Shown here in pieces: positions 1 through 8,573 of a stretch of DNA of 64,000 nt (positions are counted from its first letter, which is position 1; each line of letters starts with the position of its first letter). Source of the stretch: Candidatus Melainabacteria bacterium (GTDB lineage: Bacteria > Cyanobacteriota > Vampirovibrionia > Obscuribacterales > Obscuribacteraceae); the NCBI GenBank assembly GCA_016716405.1, contig JADJWK010000001.1:2046001-2110000 (forward strand), given 5' to 3'. Position numbers and translations under genes: made by a program. The notes under the pieces are model-generated. The model was given only the letters and a program-made list of their open reading frames with translations, did no database searches and was not told the DNA's origin.

Positions 1-462
1 CTGGAATCTCGTCTTACCGGCGAGAACGCGGTACGACGGCGGCGCGAGTGCGAAGCCTGCGGCAAGCGCTTCACTACCTATGAGCGGGTAGAGGTCATGC
101 AGATGCTGGTGGTGAAACGCTCCGGCAGCCGCGAGCCGTACAGCCGCGAGAAGCTGCAAGCCGGTGTCAATCGTGCCTGCGCCAAGACGGCTGTGACCGC
201 CGAGCAGATCGACGATCTGGTGGACCAGGTGGAGAATGAGCTCCTCGCCATGGGCAAGCGCGAGGTGGCGGCCAGCACTCTCGGGGAGCTCGCTCTGAAA
301 TTCCTCAGCGAGCTCAACGATGTGGCTTATGTTCGTTTCGCTTCGGTATACAGGCAATTCCGCTCGGTAGAGGACTTCGTCAGCGAGCTTTCCACTCTCA
401 AGGACGCCCAGGTGGACACACCCCCCGCTGCAACCGTATATAGTGGCAACGACGGCGACTGA
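1..462 (+). CDS. nrdR: NrdR transcriptional repressor (5' end outside window)
   Basis: The reading frame is open from base 1, so the start codon and first zinc-binding CxxC lie upstream of the window; 153 residues are visible. The fragment starts in the zinc ribbon: RRRRECEACGKRFTTYER carries the second cysteine pair (visible residues 17 and 20) and the family-typical FTTYER. An ATP-cone domain follows (VVKRSGSREPYSREKL onward). In this family the ATP-cone senses ATP/dATP and the protein represses ribonucleotide reductase genes by binding NrdR boxes. No ribonucleotide reductase gene lies in the window. The C-terminus is a variable tail. Function is established for the family; the assignment is firm despite the truncation. 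Confidence 0.95.
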   Translation: MESRLTGENAVRRRRECEACGKRFTTYERVEVMQMLVVKRSGSREPYSREKLQAGVNRACAKTAVTAEQIDDLVDQVENELLAMGKREVAASTLGELALKFLSELNDVAYVRFASVYRQFRSVEDFVSELSTLKDAQVDTPPAATVYSGNDGD

Positions 463-596
463 GCAAGGGTCTGAAAACAGGGCATCCTTAAGTCCTTCTT
501 AGAATATGAAGCAATTTGAATGCCTGAAAGTGAAGTATTTGTGCAGGTCCGGGGTCTGCGTGCTAGAATTTTGAGCCCCTTTCATAATATAGAAAA

Positions 597-989
597 ATGA
601 ACCAGATAATTCGTGACATCGAGAGTGAATATATCAAGGCGGATCAGCCGGACATCAATGTCGGCGATACCGTAAAGGTCTTCGTCAAAATCGTCGAAGG
701 CGGTAAAGAGCGGACCCAGGGCTATGAAGGCGTGATCATCGACATGCGCGGCTCGGGCGTCGGTCATACCGTCACGGTCAGACGGACTTTCCAGGGTGTC
801 GGCATCGAGCGGGTCTTCCCGATCAACTCCCCCCGGGTGGAGAAAATCAAAGTCCTCCGCCGTGGTGATGTAAGACGGTCCAAGCTCTCCTACCTCCGGA
901 AGCTCACCGGCAAAGCCACTCGTATCAAAGAGAAAGTCGTTTCCAAGGGCAAGAAAGAAGCCACCGCCAAGCAATCCAAAGAGGCTTGA
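597..989 (+). CDS. rplS: 50S ribosomal protein L19
   Basis: A 130-residue protein with the L19 fold sequence: VGDTVKVFVKIVEGGKERTQ, then YEGVIID, and later RRTFQGVGIERVFPINSPRV and the lysine-rich KLSYLRKLTGKATRIKE. L19 sits at the 30S-50S interface of the ribosome. It is slightly longer than the usual 115-120 residues because of a Lys/Ala-rich C-terminal tail. The ATG at 597 has no convincing Shine-Dalgarno sequence; the preceding 134 bases are AT-richer than the genes and contain a TAGAAT at 564-569 that could be a -10 box. It lies 11 bases upstream of rbgA, a ribosome-assembly GTPase, and this is a common bacterial pairing. Confidence 0.97.
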   Translation: MNQIIRDIESEYIKADQPDINVGDTVKVFVKIVEGGKERTQGYEGVIIDMRGSGVGHTVTVRRTFQGVGIERVFPINSPRVEKIKVLRRGDVRRSKLSYLRKLTGKATRIKEKVVSKGKKEATAKQSKEA

Positions 990-1000
990 AGCGGTAGCCG

Positions 1001-1873
1001 ATGCCTTCGGAAGGGCGCCCGAAGAGGCCCCGCAGCGGGTCCCGGAAAGAAAAAACACGAAAAAGCGTCCCGCCAAGGACGCCTTTTCAGCATATAGTCG
1101 AGCTTGTCAGGTGGGTCGATCTGGTCATCGAGGTTCTGGACGCCAGGCTTCCGGCATCCACCAGGCACCCCAACGCCGCCGCCATTTTCGGCAACAAGCC
1201 CCGTCTCATAGTCCTGGCCAAGGAGGACCTGGCCGATCGCGACGCCAGTCTGGCCTCGGTGGGGGCTGTCGCCGGTGATATCCCGGTGATGATGCTCTCT
1301 CTCAAACAAGCTCGGGGAAAGCAGGCGGTGGTCAACGCAGTCCTGGAGGCCACCAGGGAGAAGCAGGCAGCCCTGAAGCGCAAGGGCATACTCGAGAGGC
1401 CCATGCGGGTCTGTGTGGTCGGTTTGCCCAATGTGGGAAAGTCTTCCCTGATCAACTGGCTGATTGGCAAGAAGCGCACCCGGGTAGGCAACCGGCCCGG
1501 GATCACCCAGGGCACCCAGTGGGTCCGCGTCCACCCGCGCCTGGAGCTTCTCGACACGCCGGGAATTCTGCCACCGGTGGAGTTCGAGCCCGGCACCGCC
1601 AGCCGGCTCGCCATGCTCAACCTCCTGCCCGAGGGAAAATATGACGCCGAGCTCGTCGCCAGGCATTCGCTGGCTCTCATGATCAAGCGCTATCCGGGGC
1701 TCATGGAGCGTTATGTCGAAGGCATTACAGGCAGCGAGGATCCCCTCAACCGTTTCGCCGAAGCTAGGAATCTTCTAACCTCGGGGGCCAGACCGGATCT
1801 CAAAAGGGCAGCGTCCCTCTACCTTTGCGATCTCAGGGACGGACGCATCGGGGCGGTCACCCTGGACGCCTGA
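1001..1873 (+). CDS. rbgA: Ribosome biogenesis GTPase RbgA/YlqF
   Basis: A 290-residue circularly permuted GTPase. The G4-like motif comes first (LAKEDLAD, residues 72-79), then G1 GLPNVGKSS (141-149), G2 PGIT (167-170) and G3 DTPG (185-188). RbgA/YlqF proteins act in late assembly of the 50S subunit, and the position just after rplS fits. The permuted order G4-G1-G2-G3 is diagnostic of the YlqF/YawG group. An oddity is that G4 reads AKED where NKxD is usual, so the guanine-contacting Asn is Ala. An Arg/Lys-rich N-terminal extension of about 25 residues precedes the domain. It probably forms an operon with rplS (11-base gap). Confidence 0.93.
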   Translation: MPSEGRPKRPRSGSRKEKTRKSVPPRTPFQHIVELVRWVDLVIEVLDARLPASTRHPNAAAIFGNKPRLIVLAKEDLADRDASLASVGAVAGDIPVMMLSLKQARGKQAVVNAVLEATREKQAALKRKGILERPMRVCVVGLPNVGKSSLINWLIGKKRTRVGNRPGITQGTQWVRVHPRLELLDTPGILPPVEFEPGTASRLAMLNLLPEGKYDAELVARHSLALMIKRYPGLMERYVEGITGSEDPLNRFAEARNLLTSGARPDLKRAASLYLCDLRDGRIGAVTLDA

Positions 1874-1908
1874 TCGTATGAGTTGAGCTTATAATACTGA
1901 CTCCGCCC

Positions 1909-2637
1909 ATGCCGAAGAAAACCCGGATTGCCGATTTGCTGGACTTCGATTATGCCACTATTGATAGTGGCACTGTCATCGGCGTCGACGAAGTCGGACG
2001 GGGCTGTCTTGCCGGACCGGTGGTGGCAGCCGCTGTGATCCTGCCTCTCGCCGACGGCTCCGCCGATCTGCCTGTCTGTCTCGCTGATCTCGACGACTCC
2101 AAGAAGCTCACCGGGCAGATGCGCGAGCGGCTTTTTGCGGTCATCGAGAAAGTGGCGGTCTGCGCAGTCGCCGAAGCGAGCCCGGAGGAGATCGATTCGA
2201 TCAATATCCTCAACGCCAGCCTTCTCGCCATGAATCGCGCCGTCCTGGCGGTCCTCGAGAAAGCGCCGGCGGATATCGACGCCAGTCTGGCCCTGGTGGA
2301 CGGCAACCGCAAGATCAAGACCGACAGCTTCAAGCAGATGACCGTGGTCAAAGGGGATTCACGATCGGCTTCCATCGCTGCTGCATCGGTGGCCGCCAAA
2401 GTCTACCGGGACAGGCTCATGACAGAGCTCGCCCGGCAATACCCGCAATATCTCTGGGAGAAGAACAAAGGCTATCCATCGGCAGCTCATCGCCGGGCAA
2501 TCGGCGAGCACGGCACCACGCCCTGGCACAGGCTCTCCTTCCGTCTGCTCAAAGAGGAAGAACCGGCACTACTTTCGGAACAGGCTCTTCTTCCGTTTGC
2601 TGAAAGAGGCAGAGTCAGCACCACTCTAAAAGACTGA
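1909..2637 (+). CDS. rnhB: Ribonuclease HII
   Basis: A 242-residue RNase HII, which cleaves the RNA strand of RNA-DNA hybrids and removes single ribonucleotides from DNA. Visible motifs are GVDEVGRGCLAGPVV (catalytic Asp27 and Glu28), LDDSKKLT, LVDGN (Asp131) and KGDSRSASIAAASVAAK (Asp150 and the conserved Ser/Ala-rich helix). The C-terminal YPSAAHRRAIGEHGTTPWHRLSF is also typical. It lies 35 bases after rbgA on the same strand, probably in one transcription unit with rplS and rbgA. The tail after HRLSF is a lineage-specific extension of about 30 residues. Confidence 0.97.
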   Translation: MPKKTRIADLLDFDYATIDSGTVIGVDEVGRGCLAGPVVAAAVILPLADGSADLPVCLADLDDSKKLTGQMRERLFAVIEKVAVCAVAEASPEEIDSINILNASLLAMNRAVLAVLEKAPADIDASLALVDGNRKIKTDSFKQMTVVKGDSRSASIAAASVAAKVYRDRLMTELARQYPQYLWEKNKGYPSAAHRRAIGEHGTTPWHRLSFRLLKEEEPALLSEQALLPFAERGRVSTTLKD

Positions 2638-2785
2638 ATATTCGTTTTTGACGTAAAAAAGACCGAAAAATGCGTCATAAACGCCGTGAAAATCCAATTT
2701 CAGCTAATTAATGCATAAAAATGCTCTGGACAAGCCGAGTCGGGCAGAGCTCCAGTATGGAGCTCCGCCTGGTAGTTTGTGGTGC

Positions 2786-3655
2786 TCAGCGCTGGGGACC
2801 GCCGGGACCCATGCGCGGCGGCACCCGGGCGGGCAGACCGCCGTCCACGAATTTGTTGATCTGGTCGGAGGCTTTCTTCTCCGCCGCCGATGTGCCGTCC
2901 AGGATCTGGGTCTTGGAGAGCTGATCGATGATATAGTCCAGGCCAAGCACCGAGATCATGAACATTCTCTCGCCCATCTCGATATAGCCTTTCTCCCTGA
3001 GATACCAGAGAGCGAATTCGATCTCGGCGACATCGTCGATCTCCAGGATATCCATCAGCATCTTGGCTGTGGAACCGCCTGATTTCGGCTTCTTCCGGCG
3101 TTGCTCGAGGAGGATCTGGAGAATCGCCAGGCGAAGCTCGACTTCGTTCCAGGATATGCCTGCCTTGGGAACTTTGGGCAGTCCCTTGAAGGCGCCGCCG
3201 GTGCGCTGGGCGCCGGCGCGGGGGGCGGCACCGCCGCCACCGGGTGCCGGTGCTACGCCTTCGGCGGGCAGAGACATATCGTAGGCTGCCCGTTTGCCTT
3301 CGTCAGAAAGGGTCCGGAAGGCCTCCGTGATGATCCTGAACTTGTCGGCATCCCCGGTCTCGGTATTGTCCGGGTGATACATGGCCGCCAGGAAGCGGTA
3401 GGCGTAACGGATTATGGTGGGATGCGCTTCGCGGTTGACCTGAAGGAGCTGGTAATAGTTGAGGCTGGCGAAATCGACCTCGCCCGGCGGTGCCTGGCCG
3501 CCCTGGGGGGCACCGCCCGGAGCCTGTCCACCTGGCTGACCACCGCCCGATTGACCGCCCCCCTGAGGACCTGGACCTCCCGGTCTCGGGCCGCCCGGGC
3601 CCGGACCTCCCGGTCCGCCTGGTCTGGGTGGTGGGGGTGGTGGTTGCCACGTCAT
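2786..3655 (-). CDS. J-domain protein with Pro/Gly-rich N-terminus
   Basis: A 289-residue protein. Residues 1-58 are almost pure Pro/Gly/Gln, with repeats such as RPGGPGGPGPGGPRPGG. Residues 66-126 form a J domain (YYQLLQVNREAHP, YHPDN with the HPD tripeptide at 94-96, EAFRTLSDEGKRAAYD), the part that stimulates Hsp70/DnaK ATPase. The region from about 165 to 250 (ISWNEVELRLAILQILLEQR, ALWYLREKGYIEMG) resembles a winged-helix fold. There is no DnaJ zinc finger, so this is a specialised J protein, not DnaJ itself. It lies 5 bases downstream of the acyl-CoA dehydrogenase, whose end contains its ribosome-binding site, so the two are probably co-transcribed. The client protein is unknown. Confidence 0.85.
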   Translation of the reverse strand: MTWQPPPPPPRPGGPGGPGPGGPRPGGPGPQGGGQSGGGQPGGQAPGGAPQGGQAPPGEVDFASLNYYQLLQVNREAHPTIIRYAYRFLAAMYHPDNTETGDADKFRIITEAFRTLSDEGKRAAYDMSLPAEGVAPAPGGGGAAPRAGAQRTGGAFKGLPKVPKAGISWNEVELRLAILQILLEQRRKKPKSGGSTAKMLMDILEIDDVAEIEFALWYLREKGYIEMGERMFMISVLGLDYIIDQLSKTQILDGTSAAEKKASDQINKFVDGGLPARVPPRMGPGGPQR

Positions 3656-3660
3656 ATAGG

Positions 3661-4839
3661 TTAACTCCCCTTCAATAGATTGCTGGCTATAACAAGTCGC
3701 TGGATTTCCGAGGTCCCCTCGTAAATCTCGGTGATCTTGGCATCGCGCATATAACGCTCCGCCGGGTAATCAGTAACATACCCATATCCGCCGAAAATCT
3801 GCACGCACTTGACGGTGCTTCTCATGGCCACCTCGGAGGCATAAAGCTTGGCGTGAGCGGCATGGCGGGTGAATTTCTCGCCTCTGTCCTGGGCGATGCT
3901 GGCATGATAAGTGAGCAGTCTTGCCGCATCGATTTCGGTCTGCATCTCGGCGAACATATGCTTGATCGCCTGGAAGCCCACCACCTGCTTGCCGAAAGCC
4001 TCGCGCTCGTGCGCATACTTGAGAGCGTGATTCCAGGCTCCCTGAGCGATGCCCACCGCCTGGGCGGCGATTCCTATTCTGCCACCATCCAGGGTGACCA
4101 TCGCTACTTTGAACCCGTCGCCGATCTCGCCAAGCATATTGGCTTTCGGCACAGGAGTGTTCTCGAAAATCGTCTGGCATGTCGAGGAGCCCTTGATGCC
4201 GAGCTTGTCCTCGAGCTTGCCGAAAGTGAAGCCTTCCGAGCCCTTCTCGACGATCAGCGCCACCAGGCCTTTGTGCTTGAGGGACCTGTCGGTCTGGGCG
4301 ATGACCAGGTAATAGTCGGCTTCGACGCCGTTGGTGATCCAGTTTTTCGAGCCGTTCAAAATGAAAGTGTCGCCCTTCAGCTCCGCCATGCAGGTGGCAG
4401 CCGCCGAATCAGAACCGGAGCCCGGCTCCGAGAGGCAGAAGGCGCCCATCTTCTCGCCCCGGCACATGGGAGAGAGAAAACGCTCTTTCTGCTCTTCGCT
4501 GCCGAAATGATCGATAGGGCTGGCGGTCAGAGACACGTGAGCCGAGTAGATGACCGAGGTGGTGGCGCAGGCTCTGGCAAGCTCCTCGACAACTATGGCA
4601 TATGAGACATGGTCGAGGGCGGCGCCGCCGTATTTCTCGGCAAATGGCAGACCGCAGAGATCCGATTGAGCCAGGAGGTCCCAGTTCTCTCTCGGAAAGC
4701 GGTGGTTCTTGTCGACCTCGGCGGCACGGGGAGCGAATTCTTTCTCCGCCATGTCCCTGACCATCTCCTGAATAAGGACTTGCTCCTCGGTCAGATGGAA
4801 GGCAAGGGGTCCCTGATCTCTAGTGGTTGTTGTGTGCAT
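3661..4839 (-). CDS. Acyl-CoA dehydrogenase
   Basis: A 392-residue FAD-dependent acyl-CoA dehydrogenase that introduces an alpha-beta double bond into acyl-CoA thioesters. Visible signatures are CLSEPGSGSD (FAD/substrate loop), NGSKNWITNG, GRIGIAAQAVGIAQGA, FGGYGYVTDYPAERYMRDA and EIYEGTSEIQR. The Glu of YEG (residue 374) aligns with the catalytic base of short- and medium-chain enzymes such as butyryl-CoA dehydrogenase. No electron-transfer flavoprotein or other beta-oxidation gene lies nearby, so the substrate length is undetermined. The ATG at 4839 has no clear Shine-Dalgarno. The gene is divergent from the GGDEF gene that starts at 4928, and an 88-base shared upstream region separates them. 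Confidence 0.93.
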   Translation of the reverse strand: MHTTTTRDQGPLAFHLTEEQVLIQEMVRDMAEKEFAPRAAEVDKNHRFPRENWDLLAQSDLCGLPFAEKYGGAALDHVSYAIVVEELARACATTSVIYSAHVSLTASPIDHFGSEEQKERFLSPMCRGEKMGAFCLSEPGSGSDSAAATCMAELKGDTFILNGSKNWITNGVEADYYLVIAQTDRSLKHKGLVALIVEKGSEGFTFGKLEDKLGIKGSSTCQTIFENTPVPKANMLGEIGDGFKVAMVTLDGGRIGIAAQAVGIAQGAWNHALKYAHEREAFGKQVVGFQAIKHMFAEMQTEIDAARLLTYHASIAQDRGEKFTRHAAHAKLYASEVAMRSTVKCVQIFGGYGYVTDYPAERYMRDAKITEIYEGTSEIQRLVIASNLLKGS

Positions 4840-4927
4840 AATTGAAGAAGTGGTATGTGAAAACGGCTCCGATCATAGCACTGTAAAGCATGTAGAATAC
4901 TCCTGTTATCCTGAAGAAAAAACGAGC

Positions 4928-6406
4928 ATGTCAAAAGCCAGAGTAATTCTCGTCTCCGATCCCAACTCCACGCCCTGGTCCAAGTCGGACGGCATCGACA
5001 AGAAAGACGTCGAGATAGTCCAGTGCGATGGAGGCTTCGATGCCCTTGGCGAGCTGGTATCGGGTGGTGCCGATGCGATCATCGCCACCACCTGGCTGCC
5101 CGATATAAGCGGCTATCAGCTCTGCTCTTATATCAAGACCAGCGACAAGATCATGGCTCTGCCCGTCTTTCTCATCCAGTCCGACAATGATGACGAAGAT
5201 AGCTATGCCTTCTGGAAGAGCGCTTGCATGCCGGATCATATCGTCGAGCTCGAGGCTTTCACCGAGGACGACAATGCTCTCTCCGAGCTGATCGACCGGG
5301 CGCTGGCCCTGGGCGAGGAGCTCAGCTGGGACCGCGACAGCGCCCGGGAGTCGGGGATCGCCCACATCTCGGTGAAAAGCAGCGAAGTGGCCCAGAGCTA
5401 TGCGCATCTTTTCGACCTGCTCCTGACAGACCGCCTGGTGGCAGGCGTGGTCCGCAGCCTGAGCGGGGCTACCGGCAATCAGTCTACTTTCGTCCAGAGC
5501 TTTTTCAGGATCATGTGCACCCTCATGGACCTCGATCTGCTGGGCTTTTACGTCAACTCCGACACCACTCCCTGGGGCGTGATCCAGGTTGGCGATCAGG
5601 TGTCCGCCACCGCTTGTGATGGCGTCCAGAAAGAAGCCGCCGAGAGGATGGCCAACCAGAATGACATCGCCATTGAGATCATCGGCGAGCCCCGGAGCAA
5701 GGGAGGCAAGTCTCTCAAGCAAACCGAGATCCTCGTCATCGGCGCCGAGGACAATATCCTCGGTCTTCTTGTGGTGGGCTCCACCCAGCGCAAGGGTGTC
5801 GACGATCACACGATGCACTTCATCGAGAAGCTGAAGCTCAACCTCAGCCCTGTGGTCAGGCTACTCCTGGCGGCCCAGGAGATTGACCGCCTGGACAGCG
5901 AAGTGGCTATGAGCGCTTCTACAGATCAGCTCACCGGTCTCTATAACATGGAGTTTCTGGTCGGCTTTCTCCAGCAGCAGCTCCTCTTCTCTTATCGCCA
6001 GCGCCTGCCGGTCTCCCTGGCCATCATCGATGTAGACCATCTGAACGATATCAACGAGAGCCACGGTGTGGAGGTCGGTGACCATGTCCTGCGTACCGTG
6101 GCCAACCGGCTCCTGACCGTGACGCGCTCCTCGGACCTGCTCGCTCGCTACGGCGGAGACGAGTTCGCGGTGGTCCTGCCCAATACCGATGTCGGCGGAG
6201 CCAGGATCCTGGCTGAGAAAGTCCGTCGGGATATCGAAAGGCAGAATTTCCAGTACCGCCCCAACGAGCGGGGACCGCGTGTAACCGTGAGTGTAGGCTG
6301 CGCCAATTTCAACATGGAAGATCTCAATCCCGAGACCATCATTCTGGACGCCAAGATCAATCTCCAGAAGGCCAAGGAAGACGGAAACAACCGAGTATCC
6401 AACTGA
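4928..6406 (+). CDS. Pseudo-receiver / GGDEF diguanylate cyclase
   Basis: A 492-residue predicted cytoplasmic protein. Residues 1-120 have a CheY-like pattern (ARVILVSDPN, ADAIIATTWLPDISGYQLC). The phospho-accepting Asp position before the LP motif is Thr, so this receiver should not be phosphorylated in the normal way. A middle region of about 200 residues may be GAF-like (SDTTPWGVIQVGDQ, EDNILGLLVVGS). The C-terminal cyclase domain has an intact GGDEF (409-413) preceded at the correct distance by RSSD (400-403), the allosteric I-site for c-di-GMP. So it is predicted to make c-di-GMP with product inhibition. The frame is open from a GTG at 4823, but that overlaps the divergent gene; the ATG at 4928 starts the receiver and is preferred. 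Confidence 0.88.
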   Translation: MSKARVILVSDPNSTPWSKSDGIDKKDVEIVQCDGGFDALGELVSGGADAIIATTWLPDISGYQLCSYIKTSDKIMALPVFLIQSDNDDEDSYAFWKSACMPDHIVELEAFTEDDNALSELIDRALALGEELSWDRDSARESGIAHISVKSSEVAQSYAHLFDLLLTDRLVAGVVRSLSGATGNQSTFVQSFFRIMCTLMDLDLLGFYVNSDTTPWGVIQVGDQVSATACDGVQKEAAERMANQNDIAIEIIGEPRSKGGKSLKQTEILVIGAEDNILGLLVVGSTQRKGVDDHTMHFIEKLKLNLSPVVRLLLAAQEIDRLDSEVAMSASTDQLTGLYNMEFLVGFLQQQLLFSYRQRLPVSLAIIDVDHLNDINESHGVEVGDHVLRTVANRLLTVTRSSDLLARYGGDEFAVVLPNTDVGGARILAEKVRRDIERQNFQYRPNERGPRVTVSVGCANFNMEDLNPETIILDAKINLQKAKEDGNNRVSN

Positions 6407-6532
6407 CCTCCGGCTCGGAATCAGGGTACAAAATAAAATGGAGTGGACTACGTAATATCACCACTCCCTTCTGCTTTACAACCTGATACTCTTGGTCCAG
6501 CTCGGACATTTAGTTATTTGAGGATTGAAGCA

Positions 6533-7366
6533 ATGGCAGGATTGGATTCGACGGCAGGCGATCAGGGCGACGGCTCGAGCATGCAACCCGTAATCTCCAT
6601 CAACGATCTCTATACCGCCCAGGATATCCAGCGCCGACCGAATATCTCCGGCGATGCCCTTCCGGGTGAGCAGGGCACTCTAGTGCCCGGGGATCTGAGC
6701 CAGGGCGAACGACCGAAAAGCCCTGCCGAGCAAGCATTCCAGGGAGGAGTCGACGTACTGGGCCAGAGGCTGAAGGAGCTCGGTCCTCAATTCGAGGGCG
6801 CTATCAAGCTTTCCGATGACGCTCTGGTGGCGGCCGACAAGAACCTCACCGAGCGAATGCCCGAGCTGGCGCCCAAGATGATCGAAGCTCAGCAAGAGCT
6901 GACCACCGGCGCCCAGGTTCTGGCGGATCAATATAACAAGCTCCCGGCCTCGGACCGGAACAATGCCGACCAGGCTCTGGGCGAGCTCTTTGCAGCCTCG
7001 GACCCGGCGGCCAAGCAGGCTGCCCTCGCCAAGCTCTCGGCTTTCCCTGAGCTGCAGGCAGCCGCCAAATCTTACAGCGACACCATGGAGAAGCATGCTC
7101 CGGTGATGAAAGAGATCAACGACCTGAGCACCGCCATGGAAACCGCCATGAGCGACAGCATGATGCTTCGTCTTCGCTATGCCCAGATCCTCCAGGTCAT
7201 GGGCGACGAGGAAGGCGCCAGGAAGTATTCCGAGCAGGCCCAGGCTATGATGATGATGTTCTTCGGCGGTGGCGAGGCTCCCCCTGAGGAAGATCAGCAG
7301 GATGACCGCCAGTTGCCGGAAGTGCAAGAAGCCGACAGGAATTTCATGCCGCATCGGGACGCATGA
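6533..7366 (+). CDS. Hypothetical helical protein
   Basis: A 277-residue protein of unrecognised family. I prefer the ATG at 6533 because TGAGG lies about ten bases upstream; an upstream GTG at 6443 would add 30 residues. There is no signal peptide or membrane segment. The first 70 residues are polar and probably disordered. Residues from about 80 onward are strongly helical and rich in Ala, Glu, Gln and Leu (DVLGQRLKELGPQFEGAI, AALAKLSAFPELQAAAKSY), with a Met-rich stretch QAMMMMFFGG near the end followed by an acidic tail. It could be an apolipophorin-like or coiled-coil scaffold; that is only an impression. It follows the GGDEF gene by 126 bases and precedes the oppositely oriented cobT. 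Confidence 0.7.
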   Translation: MAGLDSTAGDQGDGSSMQPVISINDLYTAQDIQRRPNISGDALPGEQGTLVPGDLSQGERPKSPAEQAFQGGVDVLGQRLKELGPQFEGAIKLSDDALVAADKNLTERMPELAPKMIEAQQELTTGAQVLADQYNKLPASDRNNADQALGELFAASDPAAKQAALAKLSAFPELQAAAKSYSDTMEKHAPVMKEINDLSTAMETAMSDSMMLRLRYAQILQVMGDEEGARKYSEQAQAMMMMFFGGGEAPPEEDQQDDRQLPEVQEADRNFMPHRDA

Positions 7367-7400
7367 AAGAATTAAGAGTCGACCTGATGGTCGGATCGGC

Positions 7401-8561
7401 TCAGTGCCGGAAAGGCACCAGCTCTTTGTAGCAGAGATCGATCGAGGCCAGAAGCGTATCGAGCGGAATGTCCTTGATATGGCTAGCCAGGGCCATGGTG
7501 GCGCCGGCGCCGACTCCTTCCTTGACATGCCCCTGCTCGTAAGCCTGGAGTCCTTCGTGGCAGGAGCCGAGCATATTGAGCATCGGGCAGGCAAGGGGAG
7601 CGCCTATGTCTTCGGCCAGCTTCCTGGTGTTGGCGCTGGGATCGAGGGCTACCCACTTGGTGGTGATCACAGCCAGGTTGTCCCGGTCGAATTCGAACTC
7701 GGTGCTGGTGGCGGCGAGGTCTTCGAGTAAGGCGAAAACCGTCAGCATCTGGCTGCCGCCGCCCAGAACCACCATGGCTGTGCGGGAGGCGGCAAGAGCC
7801 ATACCGGCAGCGAAGGGCTGCATGGGATCGCCGAAATGAGACATGATCTCGAAGGCTCCCAGTCCGGCAGGTCGCTGGTAGGATTTCTTGACGCTGGGCA
7901 TGGGCAGACCGGCGCTCTTGAAGCCCCGGCGGATCATCCGCCAGCGCAGCCTGTGATTGCTGACCGGCACGCTGTTCGAGACCGAGTCCCGGGCGTCATA
8001 GCCCAGAGCAGTGAGAACGGCCATGGCGGTGGTGGTGCCGCCGGGCACGCATTCACCGATGATCACGAGCTCGCTTTTTTCAGCGGCTCTTTCTCCGTAC
8101 TCTCTACCTTTCTCGAAAAGCTCCCGGACGGTGCTTTCCGGCAGGCTGTCGCCGGTGGAGAGGCAGCGCGCCGGTTGCGAGCCGGCCTGGAAGTTGTTGA
8201 TGCGGGGCGGATAGAAGGAGCCGCAGTCGACTATAGAGACCGAGCTCTCCAGGACCTGGAGACTGGCGCGGCTCAATACCACTGGCGATACTATGCCCGC
8301 CGGGCTCACCGGAATCGGCAGACCTTCTTTCGTGGTGCCCATGACAAGCGCCTCCGCGTCGTAGCGCGGGGTCAGCCTTCTGGCCTCGGCGCTGGCGCCG
8401 GCGGCGGAGATACCCTCGATATCACTGGTCTCGGTATTGCCGACGAGGAGATGAAATCCCGTGGTCCTGGCTTTTCTCGCCCTTTCGAGGAGTTTTCCAA
8501 GCCTCCCTCTGCGATCATTTATGATCCGGACGATTTCCTTCGACGCACACAGGGTGTTCAT
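7401..8561 (-). CDS. cobT: Nicotinate-nucleotide:dimethylbenzimidazole phosphoribosyltransferase, cyanobacterial/archaeal type
   Basis: A 386-residue protein of the CobT branch found mainly in cyanobacteria and archaea. Features are an N-terminal segment LLVGNTETSDIEGISAAG, the block VIIGECVPGGTTTAMAVLTALGYDA, SHFGDPMQPFAAGMALAAS and the Gly-rich VVLGGGSQM. These enzymes activate the lower-ligand base of cobalamin by transferring phosphoribose from nicotinate mononucleotide. No other B12 gene is present in the window, so it may serve salvage or base remodelling. The ATG at 8561 is 12 bases downstream of the membrane-protein gene on the same strand, which suggests co-transcription. The family assignment is from motif recognition; the substrate is inferred. 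Confidence 0.82.
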   Translation of the reverse strand: MNTLCASKEIVRIINDRRGRLGKLLERARKARTTGFHLLVGNTETSDIEGISAAGASAEARRLTPRYDAEALVMGTTKEGLPIPVSPAGIVSPVVLSRASLQVLESSVSIVDCGSFYPPRINNFQAGSQPARCLSTGDSLPESTVRELFEKGREYGERAAEKSELVIIGECVPGGTTTAMAVLTALGYDARDSVSNSVPVSNHRLRWRMIRRGFKSAGLPMPSVKKSYQRPAGLGAFEIMSHFGDPMQPFAAGMALAASRTAMVVLGGGSQMLTVFALLEDLAATSTEFEFDRDNLAVITTKWVALDPSANTRKLAEDIGAPLACPMLNMLGSCHEGLQAYEQGHVKEGVGAGATMALASHIKDIPLDTLLASIDLCYKELVPFRH

Positions 8562-8573
8562 ACCAGTGGATCC

